From Gammaproteobacteria bacterium (GTDB lineage Bacteria; Pseudomonadota; Gammaproteobacteria; S012-40): a DNA stretch of 64,000 bases. This document shows, one piece after another, positions 1 through 8,722 of this stretch. Each line of letters begins with the position of its first letter. Positions within the stretch are counted from its first letter, which is position 1. The stretch lies in the NCBI GenBank assembly GCA_029881255.1, contig JAOUMY010000003.1, positions 306,732 to 370,731 on the forward strand, given 5' to 3'. Under the pieces are notes generated by a model, which worked only from the letters and a program-made list of their open reading frames with translations, was not told the origin of the DNA and made no database searches. The translations under genes and the position numbers were made by a program.

Positions 1-1
1 C

Positions 2-1189
2 CGTCCCTTTTATTTTTTCGTCGTCAATGAATCCATCATCAACGCTTTTGCAGGTCCTGGCGGCTATATTGGTGTCAATGCAGGACTAATATTGGCGTCA
101 CGGGATGAACACGAACTGGCTGGCGTCATTGCACACGAAATCGCGCACATCGCGCAACGCCACCTCGATCGTGCGTTTAGTGCCGCGGAGAAACTCACGC
201 TACCAACAGCCGCCGCCATTGTTGCGGCCATATTACTGGGCGGGAAAGATATTAATCTTGCAGAGGCCGCTCTTGCCGCCACGCTCGCCGCCAACATACA
301 GACACAACTCAATTTTACGCGCAAACATGAACTGGAGGCCGACCATATTGGCATGCAGATTCTTGTCGCGTCAGAATTTGATCCACATGCGATGCCGCGT
401 TTCTTTGAGCGTCTCCAACAGCAAGATCGGCTATATGATGATCAACTACCCGAATTTCTACGCACTCACCCAGTGACAACGAATCGCATTGCTGAATCGA
501 AAGATCGAGCAAGTAAGTATTTACTTAAGCCCAAAAGCTCGGATATCCAATATCAGCTGATAAGAGAAAAGTTACGTGTCGCCAATAGCACCAATCCTGG
601 CAAACTGGTGAAATTTTATTCTGCCAATAAAGAGGCTGGAATTGCAGAACACCGTTTTGCTCACGATTATGGCTACGCCCTCGCACTACATGCCGATGGT
701 CAGTTTAAAAAGGCGCGCAACATCCTCAATCAACTCATCAAGAATGACAAGGAGCGCATTAGCTACCGCGTATTGCTTGCCCAAATCGAGTTTGCCGATG
801 GCAACCAGGCCTTGAGTGAAAAGATTTTCCACGACGCATGGCAGCTCTATCCTCGAAATCGCACCGTCACGCAATATTATGTAGAGATGCTACTCGCCTC
901 CAACCAGGCAGCGAAAGCAATCAATCTCCTTAAAACCCAGCTCGATCAACGCCCATCACCGGTTGTATTCGAGCTTTTAGCTAAAGCTGAAGGTGAAAAT
1001 GATAGACCTGGCGCCGCCTTGGCGATGCTTGCTGAATATTATTTTATGTTTGGTCAGATTCATACTGCCATTGAACAATTGAGTCTTGCCCTACGCCAGA
1101 AAGATGTTTCCGCGTCTGAAGCCAACAGAATCGAGCAACGTATCGCCGAACTGAAGCGCATTGCAATTATCGAAAAAGAATTTCGGTAA
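2..1189 (+). CDS. bepA: BepA/YfgC-like M48 family periplasmic metalloprotease with TPR repeats (5' truncated)
   Basis: The reading frame is open through the left edge of the window, so the N-terminus, including the expected signal peptide, is missing. An HEIAH zinc motif lies at about bases 134-148 (HExxH, with the Glu as catalytic base). An ELEAD segment near 330-343 supplies the third metal-ligand Glu. The C-terminal two thirds (from about base 540) are helical, TPR-like repeats. This M48 catalytic plus TPR layout is that of BepA (YfgC), a periplasmic protease and chaperone involved in outer-membrane protein and LptD assembly. Other M48-TPR proteases share the layout, so the exact name is an inference. 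The gene ends 218 bases before soxX and looks unrelated to it. Confidence 0.85.
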   Translation, partial: RPFYFFVVNESIINAFAGPGGYIGVNAGLILASRDEHELAGVIAHEIAHIAQRHLDRAFSAAEKLTLPTAAAIVAAILLGGKDINLAEAALAATLAANIQTQLNFTRKHELEADHIGMQILVASEFDPHAMPRFFERLQQQDRLYDDQLPEFLRTHPVTTNRIAESKDRASKYLLKPKSSDIQYQLIREKLRVANSTNPGKLVKFYSANKEAGIAEHRFAHDYGYALALHADGQFKKARNILNQLIKNDKERISYRVLLAQIEFADGNQALSEKIFHDAWQLYPRNRTVTQYYVEMLLASNQAAKAINLLKTQLDQRPSPVVFELLAKAEGENDRPGAALAMLAEYYFMFGQIHTAIEQLSLALRQKDVSASEANRIEQRIAELKRIAIIEKEFR

Positions 1190-1407
1190 TTCACCGAATG
1201 CTTATTTTTCTCTCCACTTTCTTTATGGGCCAATAAGCTAAAATCACTTGAGAATTATAATTAAAAGAGTTAGTGTGCCCTGATAACACGTTGGTACTAG
1301 AGTCTTTTAGTCAAACTAGGTTGCAGTAATTCCAAATTTTTCTGAATGCAAATCTGCTACCAAAGAAAACTAATCTCTGGTTTTTATATGATCGAGGAGG
1401 GTGATGC

Positions 1408-1770
1408 ATGAAATCCAAGGGAACGCTCGTTTCAGCGATCAGCGCCGTTGCTATCGTTATCGGTAGCTTGGGGGCACAATCGGCTGTTGCGGATGTGGTT
1501 GAAGAAGGTCGCGAGATCGCTTTTGACCGTAAGAAGGGGAACTGTCTGGCGTGTCACGCCATTGATGCAAAGGGCGCCAGCCTGCCAGGCAATATCGGCC
1601 CGCCATTGAAAAACATCAAAGATAGATTTGCCAGCAAGGAAAAATTACGTGCGCAGATTTATGACGCCACGGTAAACAATCCAAACACCATCATGCCACC
1701 TTTTGGCAGACACAACATTCTGTCAGGCGGTGAGCTGGATAAAGTTGTTGAATTCATCTATTCGCTCTAA
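1408..1770 (+). CDS. soxX: SoxX, monoheme c-type cytochrome subunit of SoxAX
   Basis: Small exported cytochrome of 120 residues. Residues 1-28 form a Sec signal peptide ending in an AVA-type cleavage site. A single CLACH heme-binding motif lies near residues 47-51, and a Met in the MPPFGRH segment (about residue 97) is the likely distal heme ligand, as in SoxX. SoxX pairs with SoxA to conjugate thiosulfate onto the SoxY swinging arm in the periplasm. A strong GAGGAGG ribosome-binding site precedes the ATG. It is the first gene of a soxXYZA run with gaps of about 29-50 bases, so co-transcription is likely. The 218-base upstream stretch should carry the promoter, but I could not pick out a convincing one. 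Confidence 0.93.
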   Translation: MKSKGTLVSAISAVAIVIGSLGAQSAVADVVEEGREIAFDRKKGNCLACHAIDAKGASLPGNIGPPLKNIKDRFASKEKLRAQIYDATVNNPNTIMPPFGRHNILSGGELDKVVEFIYSL

Positions 1771-1805
1771 GTTTTTTTGAATCTAACAGGAGAAACACTG
1801 TGAGT

Positions 1806-2270
1806 ATGAAACGCAGAACCTTCTTGAAAGGCAGCCTGATGACCAGCGCACTAGGTGTCGCTGTCGGCGCCGGTTTGTTAAAGCCGAATACGGTGCTCGC
1901 TGCGTGGCCAGAGGCCGCGTTCAAGGCTGACTCAATGGATGGCGCAATTTCCGCCGTTGATGGTGGTGGCGCTACTGAAACCGACAAAATCAAATTTGTA
2001 AAAACTCCAGAAATCGCGGAGAACGGTAACGTAGTACCTATAAACATCGAAACCAGCCTGAGTGACATCGAGGCTATATCCGTACTTGTTGAGAACAACC
2101 CTTCTCCTCTAGCTTGTCAGTATTTGTTGACCAGCAACTGCGATGGTTATATCGCTGCCCGTATCAAGATGCGTAAGACATCTGACGTAACTGCGATTGT
2201 AAGAGCAGGCGGCAAAAACTATATGGCTAAGAAGCAGATCAAGGTCACTATCGGCGGTTGCGGCGGTTAA
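1806..2270 (+). CDS. soxY: SoxY, sulfur-carrier subunit of SoxYZ
   Basis: SoxY carries pathway intermediates covalently on a C-terminal cysteine. The protein ends exactly in the invariant GGCGG swinging-arm motif. The N-terminus has a twin-arginine signal (KRRTFLKG followed by a hydrophobic stretch and an Ala-rich cleavage region), which fits export of the folded SoxYZ complex by Tat. A GTG two codons upstream (base 1800) is an alternative start. The ATG at 1806 is preferred because it places the twin arginines right at the N-terminus, and an AGGAG lies just upstream. A second Cys pair in the body (near residues 98 and 106) is noted without an assigned function. It sits between soxX and soxZ in the expected order. 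Confidence 0.95.
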   Translation: MKRRTFLKGSLMTSALGVAVGAGLLKPNTVLAAWPEAAFKADSMDGAISAVDGGGATETDKIKFVKTPEIAENGNVVPINIETSLSDIEAISVLVENNPSPLACQYLLTSNCDGYIAARIKMRKTSDVTAIVRAGGKNYMAKKQIKVTIGGCGG

Positions 2271-2320
2271 TACACCGTAGCAAACAGTGTCGTAACACGA
2301 TATAGCAAAGGTATACACAG

Positions 2321-2638
2321 ATGGCAAAAAACACCATTAAGATCAGAGCTGAGATGAAAGGCGGCAAAGCCAATGTCAAAGCACTCTTCAAACACGAAAT
2401 GGAAACCGGCCTGGCGAAAGATAAAAAAACAGGGGAAAAAATCCCTGCGCATTTTATCCAGGAAGTAATATGTGAACACAATGGCAATAAGGTTCTTACT
2501 GCCAATTGGGGTGTTGCAGTTTCGAAAAACCCCTACATCTCCTTCCGCTTCTCTGGTGCAAGCAAAGGGGACACAATCAAGATTAGTTGGACAGACAACA
2601 AAGGTGATAGTGATACTGCGGAAGGCAAGATCGACTGA
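2321..2638 (+). CDS. soxZ: SoxZ, partner subunit of the SoxYZ carrier
   Basis: SoxZ, 105 residues, has no signal peptide and is expected to be exported as a passenger with Tat-targeted SoxY. The sequence has the SoxZ immunoglobulin-like signature: an N-terminal IKIRAEMKGG strand, an HEMETG segment with lysine-rich continuation, an HFIQEV segment, and a C-terminal PYISFRF...GDTIKISWTDNKG core. Length matches the family (about 100-110 residues). It lies 50 bases after soxY and 39 bases before soxA. It binds SoxY to form the heterodimer that is the substrate carrier for SoxAX, SoxB and, where present, SoxCD. Confidence 0.95.
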   Translation: MAKNTIKIRAEMKGGKANVKALFKHEMETGLAKDKKTGEKIPAHFIQEVICEHNGNKVLTANWGVAVSKNPYISFRFSGASKGDTIKISWTDNKGDSDTAEGKID

Positions 2639-2677
2639 TTTTGTCTTATCACTGACATAGAAGCTAGGGAGAAAATC

Positions 2678-3499
2678 ATGCAAAAGATGATGGCAGTTGC
2701 CGTTGCTCTGGTTGGAATACTTGGCAGTGTGAACATTGCCTCTGCTTCCCCAGAAAGCGACAAAAAGGCTTTTCAGAACTACTACAAAAATAAATTTCCT
2801 CAAACCAAGTTTTCTGATTTCGCAAACGGCGTTTATTCGATTGATGCGGCATCTCGCGAGCAGTGGGAAACCATCGAAGAATTTCCACCGTACGAGCTGG
2901 ATATATCAGAAGGCGAGGAAATCTATAACAAGAGTGCAGAACTAAAGAGCTGTTTTCCTGATGCACCGAGTGGCGTTGCACACAAGTATCCGTACTTTGA
3001 CACAAGCAAAGGTGAAGTTATCACCTTGCCACTTGCCATTAACAACTGCCTTCAGGCTGCTGGCAAGGAACCTATGAAGTATGAGAAAGGTAAAATAGCC
3101 CAGTTGACTGCATATATGGCATATCAGTCTCGCGGTAAGAAAGTCGATGTTAAAGTTCCTAATGAAGCAGCGCAAGCGGCCTACGAGGATGGCAAGAAGT
3201 TCTACTATACTCGTCGCGGTCAGCTGAATATGGCCTGTGCTCACTGTCATATTGACAATGCCGGTATGCGTATTCGTGCAGACTTGTTAAGCCCAGGACT
3301 TGGACATCCAACTCACTTCCCGGTATATCGCTCAAAATGGGGTGGTTTGGGTACCTTGCATCGTCGCTTTGGCGGCTGTAACAAGCAGGTACGCGCCAAG
3401 CCATTCAAGGCTCAGAGCAAGGAATATCGCAATCTCGAATATTTCTTGACCTATATGAGCAACGGTCTGGAGTGGAATGGACCTGGTTCTCGTAAGTAA
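2678..3499 (+). CDS. soxA: SoxA, c-type cytochrome (apparent monoheme form)
   Basis: SoxA is the catalytic L-cysteine S-thiosulfotransferase subunit of SoxAX. The 273-residue precursor has a signal peptide ending near residue 23 (ASA). Only one heme motif, CAHCH (about residues 187-191), is visible. In the N-terminal half, where diheme SoxA proteins carry another CxxCH, there is a lone Cys (KSCFPDA), so this looks like the monoheme type. The FGGCNKQ segment near residue 233 holds the Cys expected to become the persulfide-modified heme ligand at the active site. An AGGGAG ribosome-binding site precedes the ATG. It is the last gene of the first sox transcription unit; a strong terminator follows. 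Confidence 0.94.
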   Translation: MQKMMAVAVALVGILGSVNIASASPESDKKAFQNYYKNKFPQTKFSDFANGVYSIDAASREQWETIEEFPPYELDISEGEEIYNKSAELKSCFPDAPSGVAHKYPYFDTSKGEVITLPLAINNCLQAAGKEPMKYEKGKIAQLTAYMAYQSRGKKVDVKVPNEAAQAAYEDGKKFYYTRRGQLNMACAHCHIDNAGMRIRADLLSPGLGHPTHFPVYRSKWGGLGTLHRRFGGCNKQVRAKPFKAQSKEYRNLEYFLTYMSNGLEWNGPGSRK

Positions 3500-3515
3500 A
3501 TAGATGCGCCTACAA

Positions 3516-3555
3516 AACCCGGAGTTGCGGTGAAGCAGCTCCGGGTTTTTCTTTT
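3516..3555 (+). terminator. Rho-independent terminator after soxA
   Basis: A stem of about 13 pairs (left arm 3516-3528, right arm 3535-3547, with one G-U) closes a GGTGAA loop and is followed by a T-rich run to 3555. It lies 16 bases past the soxA stop and should end the soxXYZA transcript before soxB. Confidence 0.93.
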
Positions 3556-3726
3556 TGTTTTCAAAACCTTTTCCGATATCATTAATCCCGCATAAGTATC
3601 CATTAAATCTTTGTTATTGAAAGACCTATATATACATGCAAGTATTAGCGCAATTTGCGTAAAGATCGACCTTCGAAGTCGACGTATATTCTTTTGTGTC
3701 AAGCTTTTAAATAAGGTGATGGAAAA

Positions 3727-5460
3727 ATGAGCATTTCTCGTCGAGAATTCATTCAGATGTTAGCAATGGCCGGAGCAGCAGGTTTATCACTACCAGGTTG
3801 TTCTGTGGCGCCTAAGAGACAAATGGCTGCAGCCCCCTCCAACTTTTACGAAGTTCCCAACTATGGAAATGTGTCTTTCCTACACTTCACGGATTGCCAT
3901 GCACAATTGCTTCCCATTTACTTTAGAGAACCGAACATCAATATTGGTGTTGCGGGTATGGCGGGTCACCCCCCTCATCTGGTGGGCAAGAATTTTCTCG
4001 ATCATTTCAACATTCCCGCGGGTGGGATCAATGCTCATGCCTTCACCCATCTCGATTTCGTCGAGGCTTCACGTCAATATGGAAAAGTTGGTGGCTTTGC
4101 ACACCTGGCAACCTTGGTCAAGCAGCTTAGAGCCCAGCGCCCACACGCATTACTGCTAGACGGCGGCGATACCTGGCAGGGCTCAGCAACTGCTCTTTGG
4201 ACAAACGCCCAGGACATGGTCGACGCCTGTAAGTTGCTTGGCGTAGACGTAATGACAGCTCACTGGGAATTTACCTACGGCGAGGAGCGCGTCAAAGAAA
4301 TCATCGAGAAAGATCTGGAAGGACACATCGATTTCGTCGCCCAGAATGTTATCGACAATGAGTGGGAAGAGCCTGTATTCAAAGGCTATACGATGAAAGA
4401 ACAAAACGGCATTCAGGTAGCGATAATAGGACAGGCCTTTCCTTACACTCCGATTGCCAATCCGCGCCACATGGTTCCGAAATGGAGTTTTGGCATTCGT
4501 GATCAACGCATGCAGGACCAGGTTGATAAAGCGCGCGCAGAAGGTGCACAAGTCGTCATTGTGCTCTCTCACAATGGTATGGATGTTGATTTAAAGATGG
4601 CCCGCCGCGTTGTTGGTATAGACGCTATTTTGGGCGGACATACACACGATGCGATTCCAGCGCCGATAGAAGTTAAAAACGCCAAGGGCACTACGCTGGT
4701 AGTCAATACAGGTTCCAATGGAAAATTCCTCAGCGTACTCGATTTCAATGTCCAGAATGGCAAAGTAAAGGGACATCAATTCCGCATGTTGCCAGTATTC
4801 TCTAACCTGCTGGCCGCTGATGCCGAGATGGAGAAATTCATTACTGACGTTCGCGCGCCATTCAAAGCCAAACTGGAGGAAAAATTGGCCGTTGCTGATG
4901 AATTACTGTATCGACGCGGCAACTTCAACGGTACGTTTGACCAATTAATCATGAACGCCATGCTGGAAGTACAAGGCGCTGAGATCGCATTTTCGCCAGG
5001 TTTCCGCTGGGGCATTAGTAAACTGCCAGGTGAAGCGATTACCTTTGAAGACGTGATGACACAAACCGCTATCACCTACCCGCAAACCACGTTGAATCAT
5101 ATGGAAGGTTCTTTTATCAAAGAAGTACTGGAGGACGTGGCGGACAATCTTTTCAATGATGATCCGTATTACCAACAAGGTGGCGATATGGTACGCGTGG
5201 GTGGATTGAAGTATGCGATCGATCCGAACAAAAAGATCGGCGAGCGCATTACCGACATGGAATTGAATGGCAAGCCCATAGACCCCAAGAAAAAATATGC
5301 GGTCGCTGGTTGGGCCAGTGTACAGGAGAACGTCGAGGGCAAACCTATTTGGGATGTCGTCGCAGAATATCTTCGCCACAAGAAAGTTGCCAGCGTTCCT
5401 GAATTAAATATGCCGGTAATAAAAAATATGTCTGGCAATCCCGGAATGGCAGACGCCTAA
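3727..5460 (+). CDS. soxB: SoxB, dimanganese thiosulfohydrolase
   Basis: SoxB hydrolyses the terminal sulfonate from the SoxY-bound thiosulfate adduct and releases sulfate. The 577-residue protein starts with a twin-arginine signal (SRREFIQML, then a hydrophobic run and an LPGC segment). It shows the 5'-nucleotidase/metallophosphoesterase fold motifs of SoxB: FTDCHAQL, LDGGDTWQG, the SoxB-typical TAHWEFTYG in place of GNHE, LSHNGMD and GGHTHD. The C-terminal domain follows from about residue 360. It lies 227 bases after soxA behind the terminator at 3516-3555, so it needs its own promoter or read-through. No soxCD follows, which matches the partial Sox pathway of many sulfur-storing gammaproteobacteria. 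Confidence 0.96.
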   Translation: MSISRREFIQMLAMAGAAGLSLPGCSVAPKRQMAAAPSNFYEVPNYGNVSFLHFTDCHAQLLPIYFREPNINIGVAGMAGHPPHLVGKNFLDHFNIPAGGINAHAFTHLDFVEASRQYGKVGGFAHLATLVKQLRAQRPHALLLDGGDTWQGSATALWTNAQDMVDACKLLGVDVMTAHWEFTYGEERVKEIIEKDLEGHIDFVAQNVIDNEWEEPVFKGYTMKEQNGIQVAIIGQAFPYTPIANPRHMVPKWSFGIRDQRMQDQVDKARAEGAQVVIVLSHNGMDVDLKMARRVVGIDAILGGHTHDAIPAPIEVKNAKGTTLVVNTGSNGKFLSVLDFNVQNGKVKGHQFRMLPVFSNLLAADAEMEKFITDVRAPFKAKLEEKLAVADELLYRRGNFNGTFDQLIMNAMLEVQGAEIAFSPGFRWGISKLPGEAITFEDVMTQTAITYPQTTLNHMEGSFIKEVLEDVADNLFNDDPYYQQGGDMVRVGGLKYAIDPNKKIGERITDMELNGKPIDPKKKYAVAGWASVQENVEGKPIWDVVAEYLRHKKVASVPELNMPVIKNMSGNPGMADA

Positions 5461-5467
5461 TATGCAG

Positions 5468-5493
5468 GGCGACGAAGCCACAGCTTCGTCGCC
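5468..5493. terminator. Perfect 11-bp hairpin downstream of soxB
   Basis: Arms 5468-5478 and 5483-5493 are perfectly complementary around a 4-base loop, 7 bases past the soxB stop. No T-run follows on the plus strand. It may act as a 3' stabilising hairpin, a weak or Rho-assisted terminator, or a repeat unit. Confidence 0.55.
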
Positions 5494-5554
5494 AACATAC
5501 CGCTACACTTTTTGCATAGGCTTGAATCTGGTTTCTTAAAGGGTCTACCGCGAC

Positions 5555-6391
5555 GTGTTAAAAAATTTGAGTATCGGCGTATTTGATTCTGGCGTCGGTG
5601 GCTTGTCTGTTCTAAAACACATCCACGAACGACTACCCAATGCCGATCTATTGTATATCGCTGACCACGCCTACGCCCCGTATGGTAAACGGCCTGCTGC
5701 GGAAATTCGCCAACGATGCTTCAGCATTGTCGATTACTTGCTTGGTAAAAACGTCGATGCCATCGTTGTCGCATGTAATACCGCAACAGCAGCGGCCATC
5801 GAAGAACTTCGTCAACATACCGCTATCCCGATCATCGGAATGGAACCCGGAGTAAAGCCCGCCATTGAGCAGACACGCAGTGACGTGATCGCCATACTGG
5901 CAACCGATAATACCTTGGCTAGTAAAAAATTCGAACAGCTTTCCGCGCGATTTGCCGCAGAGAAAACCGTTTTGGTTCAGGCGTGCACTGACCTGGTATC
6001 AATGATCGAACAAGGTGATCCAGATGCCCTCAATATTCGTCAACGCCTGTTAGAAATTATGCCGACGTTAGTCGAAAAAAACGTTGATACGGTTGTATTG
6101 GGCTGTAGCCACTACCCTTTAATTTTAGATCAAATTCGCGCCACGGCCCCGACGCTAAATATTATCGACACGGGAGCTGCCGTTGCCAAAGAAACGGAAC
6201 GGCGCCTAAAAAACGCCGGACATACCTGGTCAACAGCCAATGTCGGTCAGATCACGCTATGTACAACGGGAAACGCAGAAGCTCGTATCCCTATCATGCA
6301 GAAATTTTTCCCACACGCACATACACATCTCGGACTGAATCTCACGGAAAATATCGAAACATCACTGGAAAAATCGACGACGTCAATTTAA
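5555..6391 (+). CDS. murI: Glutamate racemase
   Basis: Interconverts L- and D-glutamate, supplying D-Glu for peptidoglycan. The 278-residue protein shows the family motifs: N-terminal GVFDSGVGGL, YIADHAYAPYG, and the two catalytic cysteines in VVACNTA (about residue 74) and LGCSHYPL (about residue 188). The start is a GTG at 5555, the only start consistent with the conserved N-terminus. The end overlaps the convergent lptG gene by 9 bases, so the two transcripts meet tail to tail. Cytoplasmic enzyme; nothing in the sequence links it to the sox genes upstream. Confidence 0.95.
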   Translation: MLKNLSIGVFDSGVGGLSVLKHIHERLPNADLLYIADHAYAPYGKRPAAEIRQRCFSIVDYLLGKNVDAIVVACNTATAAAIEELRQHTAIPIIGMEPGVKPAIEQTRSDVIAILATDNTLASKKFEQLSARFAAEKTVLVQACTDLVSMIEQGDPDALNIRQRLLEIMPTLVEKNVDTVVLGCSHYPLILDQIRATAPTLNIIDTGAAVAKETERRLKNAGHTWSTANVGQITLCTTGNAEARIPIMQKFFPHAHTHLGLNLTENIETSLEKSTTSI

Positions 6392-7450
6392 TTTTCTAAA
6401 CAAGACTAGCGCTACGGCGAAAAACAATAAAGACGGAAGAAATGCGCCCAAGACGGGCGGAATGTTATATACCATGCTGGCATTGCCCGCAAACTGATTG
6501 AGAATATAAAACGTCACGCCCAACATCGTACCAACAAGTACGCGATTTCCGGTGGAAACATTTCTACGCCAGGCGAGCACGAAGGGTATTGCCAGTATCG
6601 CCATGACCAGCGTCGCAAACGGAGTAGCCAGCTTACTCCAAAAAGCCAACTGATATTTGCGTGCGTCGATACCATTTTGTTCGAGATACTGGCTGTACTC
6701 AAACAGGTCATCGGCCGCCATCACTTCTGGCCTGACCACCACGACTTGCATCACATCCGGATTTAGATGACTTTGCCACACCATCTCAGCCATCTGCACG
6801 GTTCGCAAATCGTCCCCGTCGGCAGTCACCACATCAACGTTTTGTAATAGCCAATCTCCTGGAGAGCGGTAGCTTGCCAACTCGGCATACAGATAGCGAC
6901 GCAACTGAGCTTTTCCACTGGTTTGAATCACCTGCACGCCTTTAAGTTCGCCATGATTTAACACCGTATCAACACGAATAAAATCATTGCCGTCCCTCAC
7001 CCAAATACCTTTGTTTGTCTTTAGGGATTTGCCATCATTCATAACCAGCGATCGTCGCGTTTCAGCATAACTATCCAGACCGGGCGCAATAAATTCTCCC
7101 AGAACGATACTGACCGACATCAATAACAATGCCGCACTGATAACAATTCGGACAATCTGCAAACGAGAAATACCGGAGGCGCGCATTGCCACCAACTCGC
7201 TGTTTGATGCCAATACCCCAAGCCCTAACATGGTTCCGATGAGCACCGCCGGGGGAAAAATATGGTAGATATGTCTAGGCACAGTCGCCAAGACATAGAG
7301 TAATGCCTCGCTACTGCTGTATTGACCTTTGCCAGTTCGCCCCATCTCGTCGACGAAAATAATCAGCAAAATAAAACTCAATAACCCTAGCGCGGCAAGT
7401 AAACTGGCTTTAATGATTTCCTGGCCGACGTATATCTTCAGCAAGCGCAT
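6383..7450 (-). CDS. lptG: LptG, lipopolysaccharide export ABC permease
   Basis: Inner-membrane permease of the LptB2FG complex that extracts LPS from the inner membrane and passes it to LptC-LptA-LptD. About 355 residues with the YjgP/YjgQ layout: two hydrophobic N-terminal regions (residues about 12-35 and 60-115), a long periplasmic beta-jellyroll region in the middle, and C-terminal membrane segments from about residue 270. The lptF stop and the lptG start overlap as TGATG, indicating translational coupling; a GTG one codon upstream (base 7453) is an alternative start. The order lptF-lptG, divergent from pepA, is the standard gammaproteobacterial arrangement. Assignment as G rather than F rests on gene order. 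Confidence 0.93.
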   Translation of the reverse strand: MRLLKIYVGQEIIKASLLAALGLLSFILLIIFVDEMGRTGKGQYSSSEALLYVLATVPRHIYHIFPPAVLIGTMLGLGVLASNSELVAMRASGISRLQIVRIVISAALLLMSVSIVLGEFIAPGLDSYAETRRSLVMNDGKSLKTNKGIWVRDGNDFIRVDTVLNHGELKGVQVIQTSGKAQLRRYLYAELASYRSPGDWLLQNVDVVTADGDDLRTVQMAEMVWQSHLNPDVMQVVVVRPEVMAADDLFEYSQYLEQNGIDARKYQLAFWSKLATPFATLVMAILAIPFVLAWRRNVSTGNRVLVGTMLGVTFYILNQFAGNASMVYNIPPVLGAFLPSLLFFAVALVLFRKLN

Positions 7451-8517
7451 CACGCTACTCCACGCAATCGAATGCCTAATTGCCGCCAGGCCATCGTGAT
7501 CGTCGCAACGACAAAAATCATGTGCAGTCCAACTATGCCTGGCAATAAAGGCACGGTATCTGACCGCAACCAGTTCTTACTCATAATCATGCCGTAAATA
7601 TAAAAAATGTAGATGAGTATGGCGAAAAACAATTTGCCGAAACGCCCCTGCCGGGGCTCACTCTTGCTGACGAAAACTGCCAGAATCAAAAGAATCACAC
7701 TGGCGAATGGAATCGAAAAACGCCAGTACAACTCAGCAATATTTTTTCGATTAAATTCATCGAACAGGCTTTCAATTCTTTTTTCTCGCACGCGATAAAG
7801 CTGACCGGCGTCCATCGGTGTTTGCAGCCGCAACTGCGCGTCCCCATAGCGTAGCAGTGCCCAACTATCTTCCTTGGCGTTGCGTTGTAACAAACTCCCA
7901 TCCTCTAATACCAGGAAGTCACCCTGCGCATTATTCTCTCTTCGGCCGCGCTTCGCGGAGAAGGCCTCCATCCCGCGTTCAGTTTCCAGAAAAACGAACA
8001 CACGTTCCAGGCCTTCTGTACCCGTTGTCTTTTCGAGATAAAATACTCCCCGATTCTTGCTGATCGGATGAAATCTCCCCGGCGTCAGCGCATTAAATTC
8101 CGCCACCAGACTTGCTTCAAAGCGCAGTTCCCGTGTGGTGCGTTCCGCCCAGGGCGCTACCCATATCGACATCACTCCCACAATAAGTGAAAACACGAGC
8201 GCATACAGCACCAACGATCGCAGTAGACGAGGCAAGCCGACACCGCAGGCAAACATCGCCGTCATTTCATAATCGCGATAAAATCGCCCCAAACTGACAA
8301 GAAAGGCAATAAACATCGCACCTGGCAGCAGCAACATCATCTGCGCCAGAATAAATACAAAAAGAATTTTGAAGATATACTCAACAGGAAGAGAGCCGCT
8401 AGCCGCATGCTCCATAAAGCGGACGAAATGATGTCCACCGAAGATTAACAAGATTACCGCCAATACAGACAAGAAATTCAGGGTAATTTCTTTTAGTAGG
8501 TATCGCTCAATGATCAC
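7450..8517 (-). CDS. lptF: LptF, lipopolysaccharide export ABC permease
   Basis: Partner permease of LptG. 355 residues: an N-terminal membrane segment after a short MIIERYLLKE leader (typical of LptF), two further membrane segments near residues 50-80 and 100-120, a periplasmic jellyroll domain around 130-250 that includes a GRFHPISKNRGVFYLE stretch, and three C-terminal membrane segments. The start is GTG at 8517. The gene diverges from pepA across a 205-base intergenic region that must hold both promoters. It is translationally coupled to lptG. The LptB ATPase and LptC are not in this window. Confidence 0.94.
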   Translation of the reverse strand: MIIERYLLKEITLNFLSVLAVILLIFGGHHFVRFMEHAASGSLPVEYIFKILFVFILAQMMLLLPGAMFIAFLVSLGRFYRDYEMTAMFACGVGLPRLLRSLVLYALVFSLIVGVMSIWVAPWAERTTRELRFEASLVAEFNALTPGRFHPISKNRGVFYLEKTTGTEGLERVFVFLETERGMEAFSAKRGRRENNAQGDFLVLEDGSLLQRNAKEDSWALLRYGDAQLRLQTPMDAGQLYRVREKRIESLFDEFNRKNIAELYWRFSIPFASVILLILAVFVSKSEPRQGRFGKLFFAILIYIFYIYGMIMSKNWLRSDTVPLLPGIVGLHMIFVVATITMAWRQLGIRLRGVA

Positions 8518-8722
8518 GCAGGGTCATCGTCCAGTCGTAAGCCAAGGTGTGTTTACACCGATAAGGAAGCGAGTAAAATGGTCGACTTTCACCAACAACC
8601 TGGTGACATTAAGTCGATTCATCAAGTTAAGCGCGCTAACGGACAATCAAGTCTAACATGAGTGGTTTATTATCCACAGACGAAAAACTGTCAACGGCAA
8701 ACCGTCTAAAAGAGGAGTAAAT

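Noticed and set aside
1190-1407. Promoter of soxXYZA
   Set aside because: AT-rich -10-like strings exist (near 1255), but none has a properly spaced -35, so no call is made.
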